33,465 nt of DNA from Clostridiales bacterium (GTDB taxonomy: Bacteria > Bacillota > Clostridia > Oscillospirales > Oscillospiraceae). The stretch's first letter is position 1. Every line of letters begins with the position of its first letter. A program made the translations under genes and the position numbers. The stretch is taken from assembly GCA_021205205.1 (NCBI GenBank), contig JAJPXY010000044.1, positions 1-33,465 of the forward strand. Direction: 5' to 3'. The notes beneath the pieces were generated by a model, which ran no database searches, had not been told where the DNA came from, and saw nothing but the letters and a program-made list of their open reading frames with translations. Positions 24,953 to 32,114 of the stretch are shown one piece after another.

Positions 24953-25102
24953 TCAGACAGGCCAGCACGCGTCGTCTTCCTCCGCGTCGCCGGTGACGAC
25001 GGTGTGGAACAGGCTCTGGAGCCGGAAGCACAGTCGTATGACTCCCAGCATCAGGGCGGCGGTCCCCAGGGAGACGCCAAGGATCTTGCATGCGTTCTTC
25101 AT
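24953..25102 (-). CDS. 49-aa membrane peptide, unknown
   Basis: Not recognised. The peptide begins [20 protein letters not shown], has one hydrophobic helix (about 7-24) and ends in an acidic tail ([12 protein letters not shown]). TTGGAGGT lies 8 bp before the ATG, which is the main reason to accept it. The same frame is open further upstream, but that part overlaps the end of the HD gene. It lies 19 bp downstream of that gene on the same strand and is followed by a terminator, so it may be the second gene of that unit. Its function is unknown. Confidence 0.55.
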   Translation of the reverse strand: MKNACKILGVSLGTAALMLGVIRLCFRLQSLFHTVVTGDAEEDDACWPV

Positions 25103-25121
25103 GGAAAAAACCTCCAATGTT

Positions 25122-25808
25122 TCAGGTGGCGGACGGCGGCAGAGGTTCACCCTGGGCGTCCAGGTGTTTCCACTCCTGCACAAAGGCAGGAACGAGCGCG
25201 CCGCCAGTGGTCCGCTGGTAGCGCAGATAGAGTTCTTTGGCAAAGGCGGCCCGCTGGCGGCTGGCTTCCCGCCGGAGATAGGCGGGGTCTAAATCCCAGA
25301 TGCGCACCCGGTCCAGCCCATCGGCGTCTTTCAGCAGTTCCGCCAGGGCCAGGCCCCGCTGCATATCCGCCAGGTGGTAGCCTTCCACCGTTGGGGTCAG
25401 AGCGGCGTCGCTGCGGGAGTGGGCGTCTACCGCCGCCTGTACCAGCTTCAAGTCCTCTCCTGTCAGGCCGGTGATGGCCGGGAGCCGCTGGGCGGCGCGC
25501 CAGCCGTGGAGTTCGTCCAGGGTGTCGTTTTCCCGCCCCACGTCGTGGTAGGCGCAGGCCAGCAGCAGCAGGCGGGTGTCCTCTGGTGTGAGTGGTTCCT
25601 CCATGGCGCAGAATGCGCCGTGACAGAGGGTGCGGTAGATGTGGCCGGGGCCGTGGATGAGGCTGGCAAAGAGGACAGAGTCGTCCAGTTCCTCCGCCGC
25701 CTTTCGGAACAGAAGATACCCGGGCCAGCGGTGCAGGGCGTCCACCAGAGGCTGGTTGATGCCCCAGTCGCTTGCGGAGAGCAGGTCCATCAGTGTTTGC
25801 ACAGACAT
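25122..25808 (-). CDS. HD-domain protein
   Basis: A 228-aa HD-superfamily phosphohydrolase. Likely metal ligands are His52/His56 (LIHGPGHIYRT) and His88-Asp89 (ACAYHDVGREND), followed by a histidine in VDAHSRSD (about 130). The HGPGH variant, in which the first histidine pair precedes the HD by about 35 residues, matches a group of uncharacterised bacterial HD proteins. GGGAGGGG before 25808 fixes the start, and a near-consensus promoter lies 35-60 bp upstream. The 49-aa membrane peptide follows on the same strand. The substrate is unknown; nucleotides are typical. Confidence 0.8.
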   Translation of the reverse strand: MSVQTLMDLLSASDWGINQPLVDALHRWPGYLLFRKAAEELDDSVLFASLIHGPGHIYRTLCHGAFCAMEEPLTPEDTRLLLLACAYHDVGRENDTLDELHGWRAAQRLPAITGLTGEDLKLVQAAVDAHSRSDAALTPTVEGYHLADMQRGLALAELLKDADGLDRVRIWDLDPAYLRREASRQRAAFAKELYLRYQRTTGGALVPAFVQEWKHLDAQGEPLPPSAT

Positions 25809-25841
25809 GAGCGCCCCTCCCCTGCCAAAGTTTCTGTTTGT

Positions 25842-25870
25842 ATTATACCCTAAATACGCCGGGTTGTAAA
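25842..25870 (-). promoter_or_regulatory. promoter of the HD-domain gene
   Basis: Minus-strand TTTACA (25865-25870), 17-bp spacer, TATAAT (25842-25847). Confidence 0.7.
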
Positions 25871-25887
25871 GGAGACGCTTGTTGCTC

Positions 25888-25926
25888 AAAAGCAAAAAAA
25901 CGCCGCCCCCTGTGAGGGACGGCGTT
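25888..25926 (-). terminator. terminator of mscL and its small partner
   Basis: Minus-strand AACGCCGTCCC (25916-25926) pairs with GGGCGGCGTT (25899-25908), followed by a run of T's (TTTTTGC then TTTT). It stands 5 bp past the stop of the 112-aa gene. Confidence 0.8.
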
Positions 25927-25930
25927 TCAT

Positions 25931-26269
25931 TCATGTGGTCAGGTATGCAATCAGCTGGAATATGCCCACGATGAGCAGGACCAGAGCAATGATGGCGCAG
26001 ACAATGCCCCGCGCCAGCTCTGCCCCGCCGCCGGGCTGGGGATAGGGCGGCTCCTGGAAGTCGGGGTCCTCCACATGGCCTACCCGCCCATGGCGGATGA
26101 TCCACCTCCGGTTGAAGAACTGGGCGGACAGGGCGGCAAAGGCGGGGAACAGCATGATGCCCGTGATGCCGGAAATCAGGTCCATGGTGGCCATCCAGTA
26201 GACCATCAGCAGGATGATGATGACCATGTACACCACGCCCATCATGGCCCAAATGCGTTTTGAGAGCAT
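25931..26269 (-). CDS. small membrane protein, 112 aa
   Basis: Not recognised. Two hydrophobic hairpin segments at the N-terminus (about 8-28 and 31-48) and one at the C-terminus (about 87-110) flank a proline- and glycine-rich soluble loop (DPDFQEPPYPQPGGG, about 68-82). The ATG overlaps the mscL stop (TAATG), so it is translationally coupled to the mechanosensitive channel, and a terminator follows. A role at the membrane alongside MscL is suggested only by position. Confidence 0.75.
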   Translation of the reverse strand: MLSKRIWAMMGVVYMVIIILLMVYWMATMDLISGITGIMLFPAFAALSAQFFNRRWIIRHGRVGHVEDPDFQEPPYPQPGGGAELARGIVCAIIALVLLIVGIFQLIAYLTT

Positions 26270-26676
26270 TACGGCAGCTCTTTCTCCTGCGGCTCCTTGC
26301 CCTGCTGCTCCTTGAGCAGGTCGCGGATCTCGGTCAGAAGCTCCTCAGTGGTGGGACCGGCAGGCGCAGGGGGTTCTTCCTCTTTTTTGGGCATGATCTT
26401 GTTGACCACTTTGACGATCCAGAACACCACAAAGGCGGTGATGAGGAAGGTGATGATGGCGTTGATGACCGCGCCGACGCCGAAGGGGCCGACCTTGATG
26501 CCGGAAAAGTCGGTGCTGCCCATGATGAGGGCAATGATGGGGGTCAGCAGGTTTTCCACGATGGAGGTGACGATGGCGGTGAAGGCGGAGCCGATGATCA
26601 CGCCGACGGCCATGTCCAGCACGTTGCCCCGCATGATGAAAGTTTTAAATTCTTCTACCCAGGCGATTTTTTTCAT
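26269..26676 (-). CDS. mscL: large-conductance mechanosensitive channel
   Basis: A 135-aa MscL, the pentameric channel that releases solutes on hypo-osmotic shock. The N-terminal helix and TM1 (WVEEFKTFIMRGNVLDMAVG, about 6-25, then VIIGSAFTAIVTSIVENLLTP) are near the family consensus. TM2 (about 66-90) and the charged C-terminal helical bundle (TTEELLTEIRDLLKEQ, about 108-123) are present. GGAGAG precedes the ATG at 26676. It lies 88 bp downstream of serS on the same strand; whether it shares that transcript is unclear. It is coupled to a small membrane protein gene. Confidence 0.96.
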   Translation of the reverse strand: MKKIAWVEEFKTFIMRGNVLDMAVGVIIGSAFTAIVTSIVENLLTPIIALIMGSTDFSGIKVGPFGVGAVINAIITFLITAFVVFWIVKVVNKIMPKKEEEPPAPAGPTTEELLTEIRDLLKEQQGKEPQEKELP

Positions 26677-26764
26677 GATGTTCTCTCCTTTGTCTTTGAT
26701 TTGTGGATGATTTATTTCTCAGGAGAGAGCTTGCGGCGGTCTCCCAAAAACCGAAGGGTGGAGG

Positions 26765-28159
26765 TCAGTCCTGGGGTGGGATATAGGTCTTGGCCTTTTC
26801 CAGCTTGGCCTTGCCGCCCATGTAGGGGCGCAGGGCCTCGGGGATGTTCACGGAGCCGTCCGCGTTCAGGTTGTTCTCCAGGAAGGCGATGAGCATACGG
26901 GGAGGCGCTACGCAGGTGTTGTTGAGGGTGTGGGCCAGCTTGGTGACGTTCTTGACCTTCTTGCGGCCATTCTTGTCCACTGTCTCCACCTTCTCGCTGT
27001 AGCGGATGCCCAGCCGACGGGCCTGTGCGTCGCCCAGGTTGGAGCAGGAGCAGACCTCGAAGTATTTCTTCTGCCGGGGGGACCAGGCTTCGATGTCGCA
27101 GGATTTGACCTTCAAATCCGCCAGGTCGCCGGAGCAGCACTCCAGCTGCCGCACGGGGATGTCCAGGCTGCGGAACAAATCCACGGAGTTCTGCCACAGC
27201 ACGTCATACCATTTCATGGAGTCCTCCGGGCGGCAGATGACGATCATTTCCTGCTTCTCGAACTGGTGGATGCGGTAGACGCCCCGTTCCTCCAGGCCGT
27301 GGGAGCCTTTCTCCTTGCGGAAGCAGGGGGAGTAGGAGGTCAGGGTCAGGGGCAGCTCCTGGTCAGGGATGATCTGGCCGTTGAACCGGGCAATCATGGA
27401 GTGTTCCGAAGTGCCGATGAGGTACAGATTGTTTTTGGGGTCGGTGACGGTGGGGTCGTCGATTTTGTACATCATGGCATCCATCTCCGGGAAGGACATG
27501 ACCCCCTCCACCATCTCGCCTCGAATCATGTAGGGCGGGATTACATAGGTGAAGCCCCGGTCGATCATAAAGTCCCGGGCGTAGGCCAGCACAGCCTCGT
27601 GGAGCCGGGCGACGTCGCCGATGAGGTAGTAGAACCCGGTACCGGACACCCGGCGGGCGCTGGTCAGGTCGATGCCGTTAAAAGCTCCCATGATGTCTGT
27701 GTGGTAGGGGATGTCGAAGTCGGGCACCTTCGGCTCTCCGAACCTCTGCACTTCCACGTTGCAGGAGTCGTCCGGCCCGATGGGCACGGAGGGGTCGATG
27801 ATGTTGGGGATGACCAGCATGATCTCTCGCACCTTGCCGTCCAGCTCGGCCTGCTTTGCCAGCAGGGCCTCCCGCTCCTCCGACTCGGCGGTGACCTTGG
27901 CGGTCAGCTTGGCGACTTTGGCCTCGTTTTCCTCCGCCAGGGCGGGGTTCTTTTTGGCCTGGCCCTTCAACATTCCGATTTGCTTGGACAGGGCGTTCCG
28001 ATTGGCCTGGAGGGCCTCGGCCTTCTGCTTGGCGTCCAGCGCCTGGGCATACAGGTCGATGACCTGGTCCACCAGAGGGAGCTTTTCGTCCTGGAACTTA
28101 TTCTTGATATTCTGCTTGACAACCTCCGGGTTGTCGCGGACAAATTTAATGTCTAACAT
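26765..28159 (-). CDS. serS: seryl-tRNA synthetase, archaeal/eukaryotic-like variant
   Basis: A 464-aa class II synthetase that charges tRNA-Ser. The N-terminal long coiled-coil arm (about 30-110) and the catalytic core are both present. The core motifs differ from standard bacterial SerRS. The serine-binding TxE reads TSEHS instead of TAEV. Motif 2 reads CFRKEKGSHGLEERGVYRIH, close to the eukaryotic GSHGRDTRG form, followed by HQFEKQE. EVCSCSNLGDAQARRLGIRY and motif 3 (LNNTCVAPPRMLIAFLEN) also resemble the archaeal/eukaryotic type. A second, standard serS may exist elsewhere. A promoter lies 50-80 bp upstream; no T-box leader fits in the 95-bp gap. Confidence 0.93.
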   Translation of the reverse strand: MLDIKFVRDNPEVVKQNIKNKFQDEKLPLVDQVIDLYAQALDAKQKAEALQANRNALSKQIGMLKGQAKKNPALAEENEAKVAKLTAKVTAESEEREALLAKQAELDGKVREIMLVIPNIIDPSVPIGPDDSCNVEVQRFGEPKVPDFDIPYHTDIMGAFNGIDLTSARRVSGTGFYYLIGDVARLHEAVLAYARDFMIDRGFTYVIPPYMIRGEMVEGVMSFPEMDAMMYKIDDPTVTDPKNNLYLIGTSEHSMIARFNGQIIPDQELPLTLTSYSPCFRKEKGSHGLEERGVYRIHQFEKQEMIVICRPEDSMKWYDVLWQNSVDLFRSLDIPVRQLECCSGDLADLKVKSCDIEAWSPRQKKYFEVCSCSNLGDAQARRLGIRYSEKVETVDKNGRKKVKNVTKLAHTLNNTCVAPPRMLIAFLENNLNADGSVNIPEALRPYMGGKAKLEKAKTYIPPQD

Positions 28160-28208
28160 AACGTTCCCCTTGTTCTGTTGTTTGCCGGGACAATGTCCCT
28201 ACAGCGAT

Positions 28209-28238
28209 ATTTTAGTCTCACAGGTTGTGCCGTGTCAA
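28209..28238 (-). promoter_or_regulatory. promoter of serS
   Basis: Minus-strand TTGACA (28233-28238), 18-bp spacer, TAAAAT (28209-28214). A short inverted repeat GGGAC-aat-GTCCC (28187-28199) sits at the predicted transcription start. Confidence 0.55.
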
Positions 28239-28254
28239 GACTGCGCGGAAAAAA

Positions 28255-29145
28255 TTACGATTTTTCCCGCTTTGGCATCCCTTGCAGGGCGTCCAGCAGG
28301 TCGTTCAGGTCGTCCACGCCGTAATACTCCAGCTCCAGGCGGCCCTTCCGCTTGCCGGAAACGATTTTGACCTTCCGGCCCAACTTGTCCCCCAGGTCCT
28401 TGGCTGCCAGGGCCGCGTAGTCCACCTTCATGGGGTCCGGCTCCGGTTTTGGCGGCTCCTCCGCCTGGGGGGCGGAGAGTTTTTTCGCCAGCTCCTCCGC
28501 CTGTCGGACGGAGAGGGAGTCGGAGATGATTTTTTCCGCCAAAGCATATCTTGCGTCCTCGTCCGCCACGGAGAGGATGGCTCTGGCGTGACCGGCGGTG
28601 AGCTTGTCCTCCTCCACCAGAACTTTCAAATCCTCCGGCAGACTCAGCAGGCGGACGGCGTTGGCTACGGCGCTGCGGCTCTTGCCCACCTGTTGGGAGA
28701 CGGCCTCCTGGGTCATGCCGTAGTCCTGCATCAGGGTCAGGTAGCCCTGGGCTTCTTCCATAGCGTTCAGGTCTTCCCGCTGGAGGTTTTCAATGAGACT
28801 CAGCTCCATGGCCTTCCTGTCGTCTGCCTCAATGACGATGACCGGCACCTGTTCCAGACCCGCCTCCCGGGCGGCACGCCACCGGCGTTCGCCGGAGATG
28901 ATTTGGTAATACCCGCTGGCCAGCAGCCGGACGCAGATGGGTTGGAGCATCCCGTGTTGTCGGATGGAGTCGGCCAGGTCGGAGAGGGCTTCCGGCTCAA
29001 AGAGCTTCCGGGGCTGCGCGGTGTTGGGCTGGACCTTTTCAATGGGTAGCTTGGTGACGCCCTCCTGCTCTGGCTCCAGGGCGGCTTCGCCCAGCAGGGC
29101 GCCCAGCCCCCGGCCCAACCCGGAGGACGTGTTTCGTTTTGCCAT
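28255..29145 (-). CDS. parB: chromosome partitioning protein ParB (Spo0J)
   Basis: A 296-aa ParB, the CTP-dependent clamp that loads at parS and organises the origin region. The N-terminal tail carries the ParA-activating GLGRGLGALLGE (about 9-20). The CTP-binding region includes QPRKLFE and SGERRWRAAREAGL (about 83-96). The ENLQREDLNAMEEAQGY box precedes the helix-turn-helix QEAVSQQVGKSRSAVANAVRLL (split here at about 146-167). A C-terminal dimerisation domain follows. GAGGAG precedes the ATG. parA is 53 bp upstream with a perfect parS in between. A second ParB-family gene lies divergently beyond parA. Confidence 0.95.
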   Translation of the reverse strand: MAKRNTSSGLGRGLGALLGEAALEPEQEGVTKLPIEKVQPNTAQPRKLFEPEALSDLADSIRQHGMLQPICVRLLASGYYQIISGERRWRAAREAGLEQVPVIVIEADDRKAMELSLIENLQREDLNAMEEAQGYLTLMQDYGMTQEAVSQQVGKSRSAVANAVRLLSLPEDLKVLVEEDKLTAGHARAILSVADEDARYALAEKIISDSLSVRQAEELAKKLSAPQAEEPPKPEPDPMKVDYAALAAKDLGDKLGRKVKIVSGKRKGRLELEYYGVDDLNDLLDALQGMPKREKS

Positions 29146-29182
29146 TGCACTGCTCCTCTCTGTCTCTCAGTTTATTTTGCCG

Positions 29183-29198
29183 TGTTTCACGTGAAACA
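29183..29198. other. parS site
   Basis: TGTTTCACGTGAAACA, a perfect 16-bp palindrome matching the Bacillus-type parS consensus. It ends one base before the parA stop codon region, between parA and parB. Confidence 0.95.
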
Positions 29199-29957
29199 TC
29201 ACTGGTTTTTGGAGATGATCTCCCGGGCCAGCGCTAAATATGCCTCCGCGCCCCGGGACCAGCGGTCATAGGCGATGATGGGTTTGGCGTGGCTTGGCGC
29301 CTCCGAAAGCCGCACGTTGCGGGGGATCAACGTGTAGTAGACCTTGCCTTTGAAGTGACGCTTGACCTCCTCCCCCACTTGAATGGAGAGATTGGTGCGC
29401 CCATCGTACATGGTCAGCAAAACACCCTCGATGTCGATGTCGGGGTTCAGCTGCCGCTTGACGATACGGATGGTGGAGAGCAGGTCGCTCAACCCCTCCA
29501 GTGCATAATACTCGCACTGGACCGGAATCAGGACGCTTTTGGCGGCGCATAGTCCGTTCAGCGTCAGCAGCTCCAGCGACGGCGGGCAGTCGATGATGAT
29601 GTAGTCGTAATCCGGCTCCAGCACGTCCAGCGCTTTTTTCAGCAGATGTTCCCGGTCCGGGAGGCCGATCAGTTCCACACCTGCCCCGGCCAGAGATTTA
29701 TGAGAGGGTAGCACGTCACACCAGGGGGTGCGGGCCACCGCCCGTTTTGGGTCCGCACCGTTCACCAATACGTCATAGATGTTGGGAGAGACGGCGTTTT
29801 TATCTACACCCAAACCTGAGGTGGCGTTGGCCTGTTGGTCAAAGTCAACCATCAGGGTTCGTTCCCCCTGTTGCTGGAGGGCGGCGGCCAGGTTGACGGC
29901 GGTGGTGGTCTTGCCCACGCCGCCCTTTTGGTTTGCGATGACAATTCGTTTTGCCAT
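29199..29957 (-). CDS. parA: chromosome partitioning ATPase ParA (Soj)
   Basis: A 252-aa ParA/Soj-type ATPase that drives origin segregation with ParB and, in Bacillus, modulates DnaA. The deviant Walker A is KGGVGKTTT (about 11-19), the switch I segment is MVDFDQQANATSGLG (about 36-50) and Walker B is IIIDCPPSLELL (about 122-133). No N-terminal DNA-binding domain is present, so it is the chromosomal rather than the P1 plasmid type. A near-consensus promoter lies about 40-70 bp upstream, with a degenerate parS half-site in the leader. It is the first gene of parA-parB. Confidence 0.96.
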   Translation of the reverse strand: MAKRIVIANQKGGVGKTTTAVNLAAALQQQGERTLMVDFDQQANATSGLGVDKNAVSPNIYDVLVNGADPKRAVARTPWCDVLPSHKSLAGAGVELIGLPDREHLLKKALDVLEPDYDYIIIDCPPSLELLTLNGLCAAKSVLIPVQCEYYALEGLSDLLSTIRIVKRQLNPDIDIEGVLLTMYDGRTNLSIQVGEEVKRHFKGKVYYTLIPRNVRLSEAPSHAKPIIAYDRWSRGAEAYLALAREIISKNQ

Positions 29958-29977
29958 ATACAGCCATGTCCTTTCTG

Positions 29978-29993
29978 TGTTTCACGGTACTTC
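29978..29993. other. degenerate parS half-site
   Basis: TGTTTCACG matches the first nine bases of parS, and the other half has decayed. It lies in the parA leader. A ParB-bound operator role is possible. Confidence 0.4.
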
Positions 29994-29996
29994 TCT

Positions 29997-30025
29997 ATTA
30001 TAGTAGTTTCAGAAAATGATTTCAA
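29997..30025 (-). promoter_or_regulatory. promoter of parA-parB
   Basis: Minus-strand TTGAAA (30020-30025), 17-bp spacer, TATAAT (29997-30002). It lies between degenerate parS copies at 29978 and 30055. Confidence 0.7.
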
Positions 30026-30054
30026 CTGTTTCCGGGCAAAAAACCACAAAAATG

Positions 30055-30070
30055 TGTTTCACGAGAAAAT
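30055..30070. other. degenerate parS site
   Basis: TGTTTCACGAGAAAAT differs from parS at three positions, all in the right half. It lies 34 bp left of the perfect site at 30089. Confidence 0.45.
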
Positions 30071-30088
30071 CAACGGGGAAACCACCTG

Positions 30089-30104
30089 TGTTTCACGTGA
30101 AACA
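30089..30104. other. parS site
   Basis: A second perfect TGTTTCACGTGAAACA, in the divergent gap between parA and the Noc-like gene. The same word could also serve a Noc paralogue, whose Bacillus site differs by few bases (ATTTCCCGGGAAAT), but this copy is a parS. Confidence 0.95.
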
Positions 30105-30237
30105 CCAGATGAGAGGTAGGCAAAAAACACTTCACATCCGAAGAAAAACAAGAATTTTTTCCATTTCCCGGCTTTCGACGGCATTTCCACGCCCGTCCTG
30201 CTACACTATAGGAAAACAACCGATGGAGGTGAGCAAT

Positions 30238-31062
30238 TTGCCGTTCGCACGAAAGAGAGGGCTGTTCGAGAGCAACCGGGTGTTGTTCCTCCCGGTGGAG
30301 AGCATTGTCCCCAACCCCAACCAGCCCAGGACGCACTTCAACCCGGAGGGACTGAACGAGCTGGCCGCGTCCATTCAGGAGCATGGCGTTCTCCAGCCTC
30401 TGTCCGTCCGGCGGCTGTCGGGCGGAAAGTATGAGCTGATTTCCGGAGAGCGGCGGCTGCGGGCTGCCCGGCTGGCCGGACTGGAACAGGTGCCCTGCAT
30501 CCTGGTCAACGCCGACGATTTGGAGTCCTCCCTCTTAGCGCTGATTGAGAACCTACAGCGGCGGGATCTGGACTTCGTGGAGGAGGCGACAGCGCTGCAA
30601 ACGTTGATCTCCACCTATCACCTCTCTCAGGAGGAGGCAGCAAAACGGGTGGGGAAAAGTCAGAGCGCTGTGGCAAACAAGCTGCGGCTGTTGAAGCTGT
30701 CCCCTCCCCTGTTGGACCGACTGCGGCAGGAGCAGCTGACGGAGCGACACGGCCGAGCCCTGCTCCGTCTGCCAGAGGAGCAACGGGAGGAGGTGCTGGA
30801 ATATATTGTAAGCGAAGGGCTGAACGTGGCAAAAACCGACGCCTACATCGACAGCCTGCTCTCCGACCAGCCGGAAGCGCCCAAGCCCCGGGCAAAACCC
30901 ACCATCTACATCCGGGATGTGCGCCTGTTCTTGAATACCCTCCGCCGGGGTCTGGATACCATGCAGCGCAGCGGGCTGAACGCCACCTGCGGCAAGGCGG
31001 AAACGGAGCAGGACATCACCCTGACCATCACCATCCCCAAGCACAAGACCAGGACGAAATAG
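30238..31062 (+). CDS. noc: ParB-family protein, Noc-like
   Basis: A 274-aa ParB paralogue. The ParB/CTPase domain has NPNQPRTHFNPEGLNELA and SGERRLRAARLAGLEQVP, the ALIENLQRRDLDFVEEA box, and a helix-turn-helix (LSQEEAAKRVGKSQSAVANKLRLL, about 132-155). The C-terminal part (IYIRDVRLFLNTLRRGLDTM) resembles Noc. It lacks the GLGRGL ParA-contact tail and instead opens PFARKRGLFESNRV. The start is read as TTG (30238), 5 bp after a full GGAGGTGA; an ATG at 30223 lies upstream of that site and is less likely. Its place between soj and rsmG is that of Bacillus noc, but here noc is divergent from soj. Specificity for Noc-binding or parS sites is not determined. Confidence 0.85.
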   Translation: MPFARKRGLFESNRVLFLPVESIVPNPNQPRTHFNPEGLNELAASIQEHGVLQPLSVRRLSGGKYELISGERRLRAARLAGLEQVPCILVNADDLESSLLALIENLQRRDLDFVEEATALQTLISTYHLSQEEAAKRVGKSQSAVANKLRLLKLSPPLLDRLRQEQLTERHGRALLRLPEEQREEVLEYIVSEGLNVAKTDAYIDSLLSDQPEAPKPRAKPTIYIRDVRLFLNTLRRGLDTMQRSGLNATCGKAETEQDITLTITIPKHKTRTK

Positions 31063-31079
31063 CGCACATTTGCGGTTTC

Positions 31080-31114
31080 GCATCGCCAAAAAGAGAGGCG
31101 GTGCTTTTTCTTTT
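31080..31114 (+). terminator. terminator of the Noc-like gene
   Basis: GCATCGCC (31080-31087) pairs with GGCGGTGC (31097-31104) with one G-T pair, followed by TTTTTCTTTT. Confidence 0.85.
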
Positions 31115-31153
31115 GGCCGGAGAAAAAAATAATCCATTAAATGATGAATTTGT

Positions 31154-31183
31154 GTGGAAAAAGTGGGGGAAAGGTGGTAAAAT
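31154..31183 (+). promoter_or_regulatory. GTGG-repeat element and -10 box before rsmG
   Basis: Three GTGG words at 31154, 31163 and 31174 (periods 9 and 11) run straight into TAAAAT (31178-31183). The spacing and A-rich fill recall MraZ operator repeats of the division cluster, but no mraZ is near and the identification is tentative. No good -35 hexamer is seen, which fits an activator- or repressor-governed promoter. Confidence 0.35.
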
Positions 31184-31264
31184 AAATTTATCTATAAATA
31201 TCTGTCTGACCGGCTTTCCAAATTTACCTGTTGCGCCGGAGAGGCAACCTCCGGAGGAAACGCC

Positions 31265-31966
31265 ATGCAGGAACTGATCGAGGATGGCCTGAGAGAAATG
31301 GGCCTGTCCCCCGCCCCTGGCGCGGCTCTGGCCCGGTATGGGCAGCTGCTGCTGGAGCAAAACCAGGTGATGAACCTGACTGCCATCACTGACCCTACGG
31401 CGGTGGCCCGGCTCCATATGCTGGACTGCGCCGCCCTGCTGAACGCGGCGGACTTCACGGAAAAATCCGTGCTGGACGTGGGCACCGGCGCGGGGTTCCC
31501 TGGTCTGGTGCTGAAGCTGTGCCAGCCGGACATCCGGCTGACTCTGCTGGATTCCCTCGACAAGCGCGTCCAGTGGCTGGCCCAGACCGCTCCTGCCCTG
31601 GGGGCGGAGGATGTGGTCTGCCTCCACGGCCGGGCGGAGGAGCTGGCCCTGCAAGGCGAGCACCGGGAACAATACGACATCGTCACCTCCCGGGCCGTGG
31701 CGGATCTGCGGGTGCTGGCGGAGCTATGCCTCCCCTTTCTGCGGGTGGGCGGCGTGTTCCTGGCCATGAAGGGCTGGGACTGCGGCCCGGAGGTGGACCG
31801 GGCGGGGCGCGCCATCACCCTGCTGGGCGGGCGGCTCCAGACCGCGTATACCTATCAAATCCCCGGAACAGACGTGACCCACAAGGTGATCCGTGTGGAG
31901 AAGGTCCGTCCCACGCCGCAGCGGTATCCCCGGCGGTTTGCGAAAATCAAAAAGGACCCGTTGTAA
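31265..31966 (+). CDS. rsmG: 16S rRNA (guanine527-N7)-methyltransferase
   Basis: A 233-aa RsmG (GidB), which methylates G527 of 16S rRNA with SAM; loss gives low-level streptomycin resistance in many bacteria. The SAM-binding loop is VLDVGTGAGFPGL (about 69-81), preceded by MNLTAITDPTAVARLHMLDC (about 36-55). The SRAVADLRVLAEL (about 141-153) and KVIRVEK segments are typical. CGGAGG precedes the ATG by a normal gap. It has its own predicted promoter region after the Noc-like gene's terminator. mnmG, its common upstream partner, is not adjacent here. Confidence 0.95.
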   Translation: MQELIEDGLREMGLSPAPGAALARYGQLLLEQNQVMNLTAITDPTAVARLHMLDCAALLNAADFTEKSVLDVGTGAGFPGLVLKLCQPDIRLTLLDSLDKRVQWLAQTAPALGAEDVVCLHGRAEELALQGEHREQYDIVTSRAVADLRVLAELCLPFLRVGGVFLAMKGWDCGPEVDRAGRAITLLGGRLQTAYTYQIPGTDVTHKVIRVEKVRPTPQRYPRRFAKIKKDPL

Positions 31967-32063
31967 ACAGAGGGAACGCATCCCGCAAAGCAAACGCCGA
32001 AAAGCGGTTGCGAGGGCGGCTGCCTTCGTCCGGCGGAGGTTTTAGAATTTTCACAAAAAGCTG

Positions 32064-32092
32064 TTGCAATGGAAGAACTTTTTTGTTAAACT
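32064..32092 (+). promoter_or_regulatory. promoter of the MinD-like ATPase gene
   Basis: TTGCAA (32064-32069), 17-bp spacer, TAAACT (32087-32092), with a start near 32099, only about 16 nt before the gene. Confidence 0.5.
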
Positions 32093-32114
32093 GATACATA
32101 CAATGAGGACGACA

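Noticed and set aside
28160..28254. T-box leader of serS
   Set aside because: The whole gap is 95 bp, too short for a T-box, and no T-box sequence is visible.
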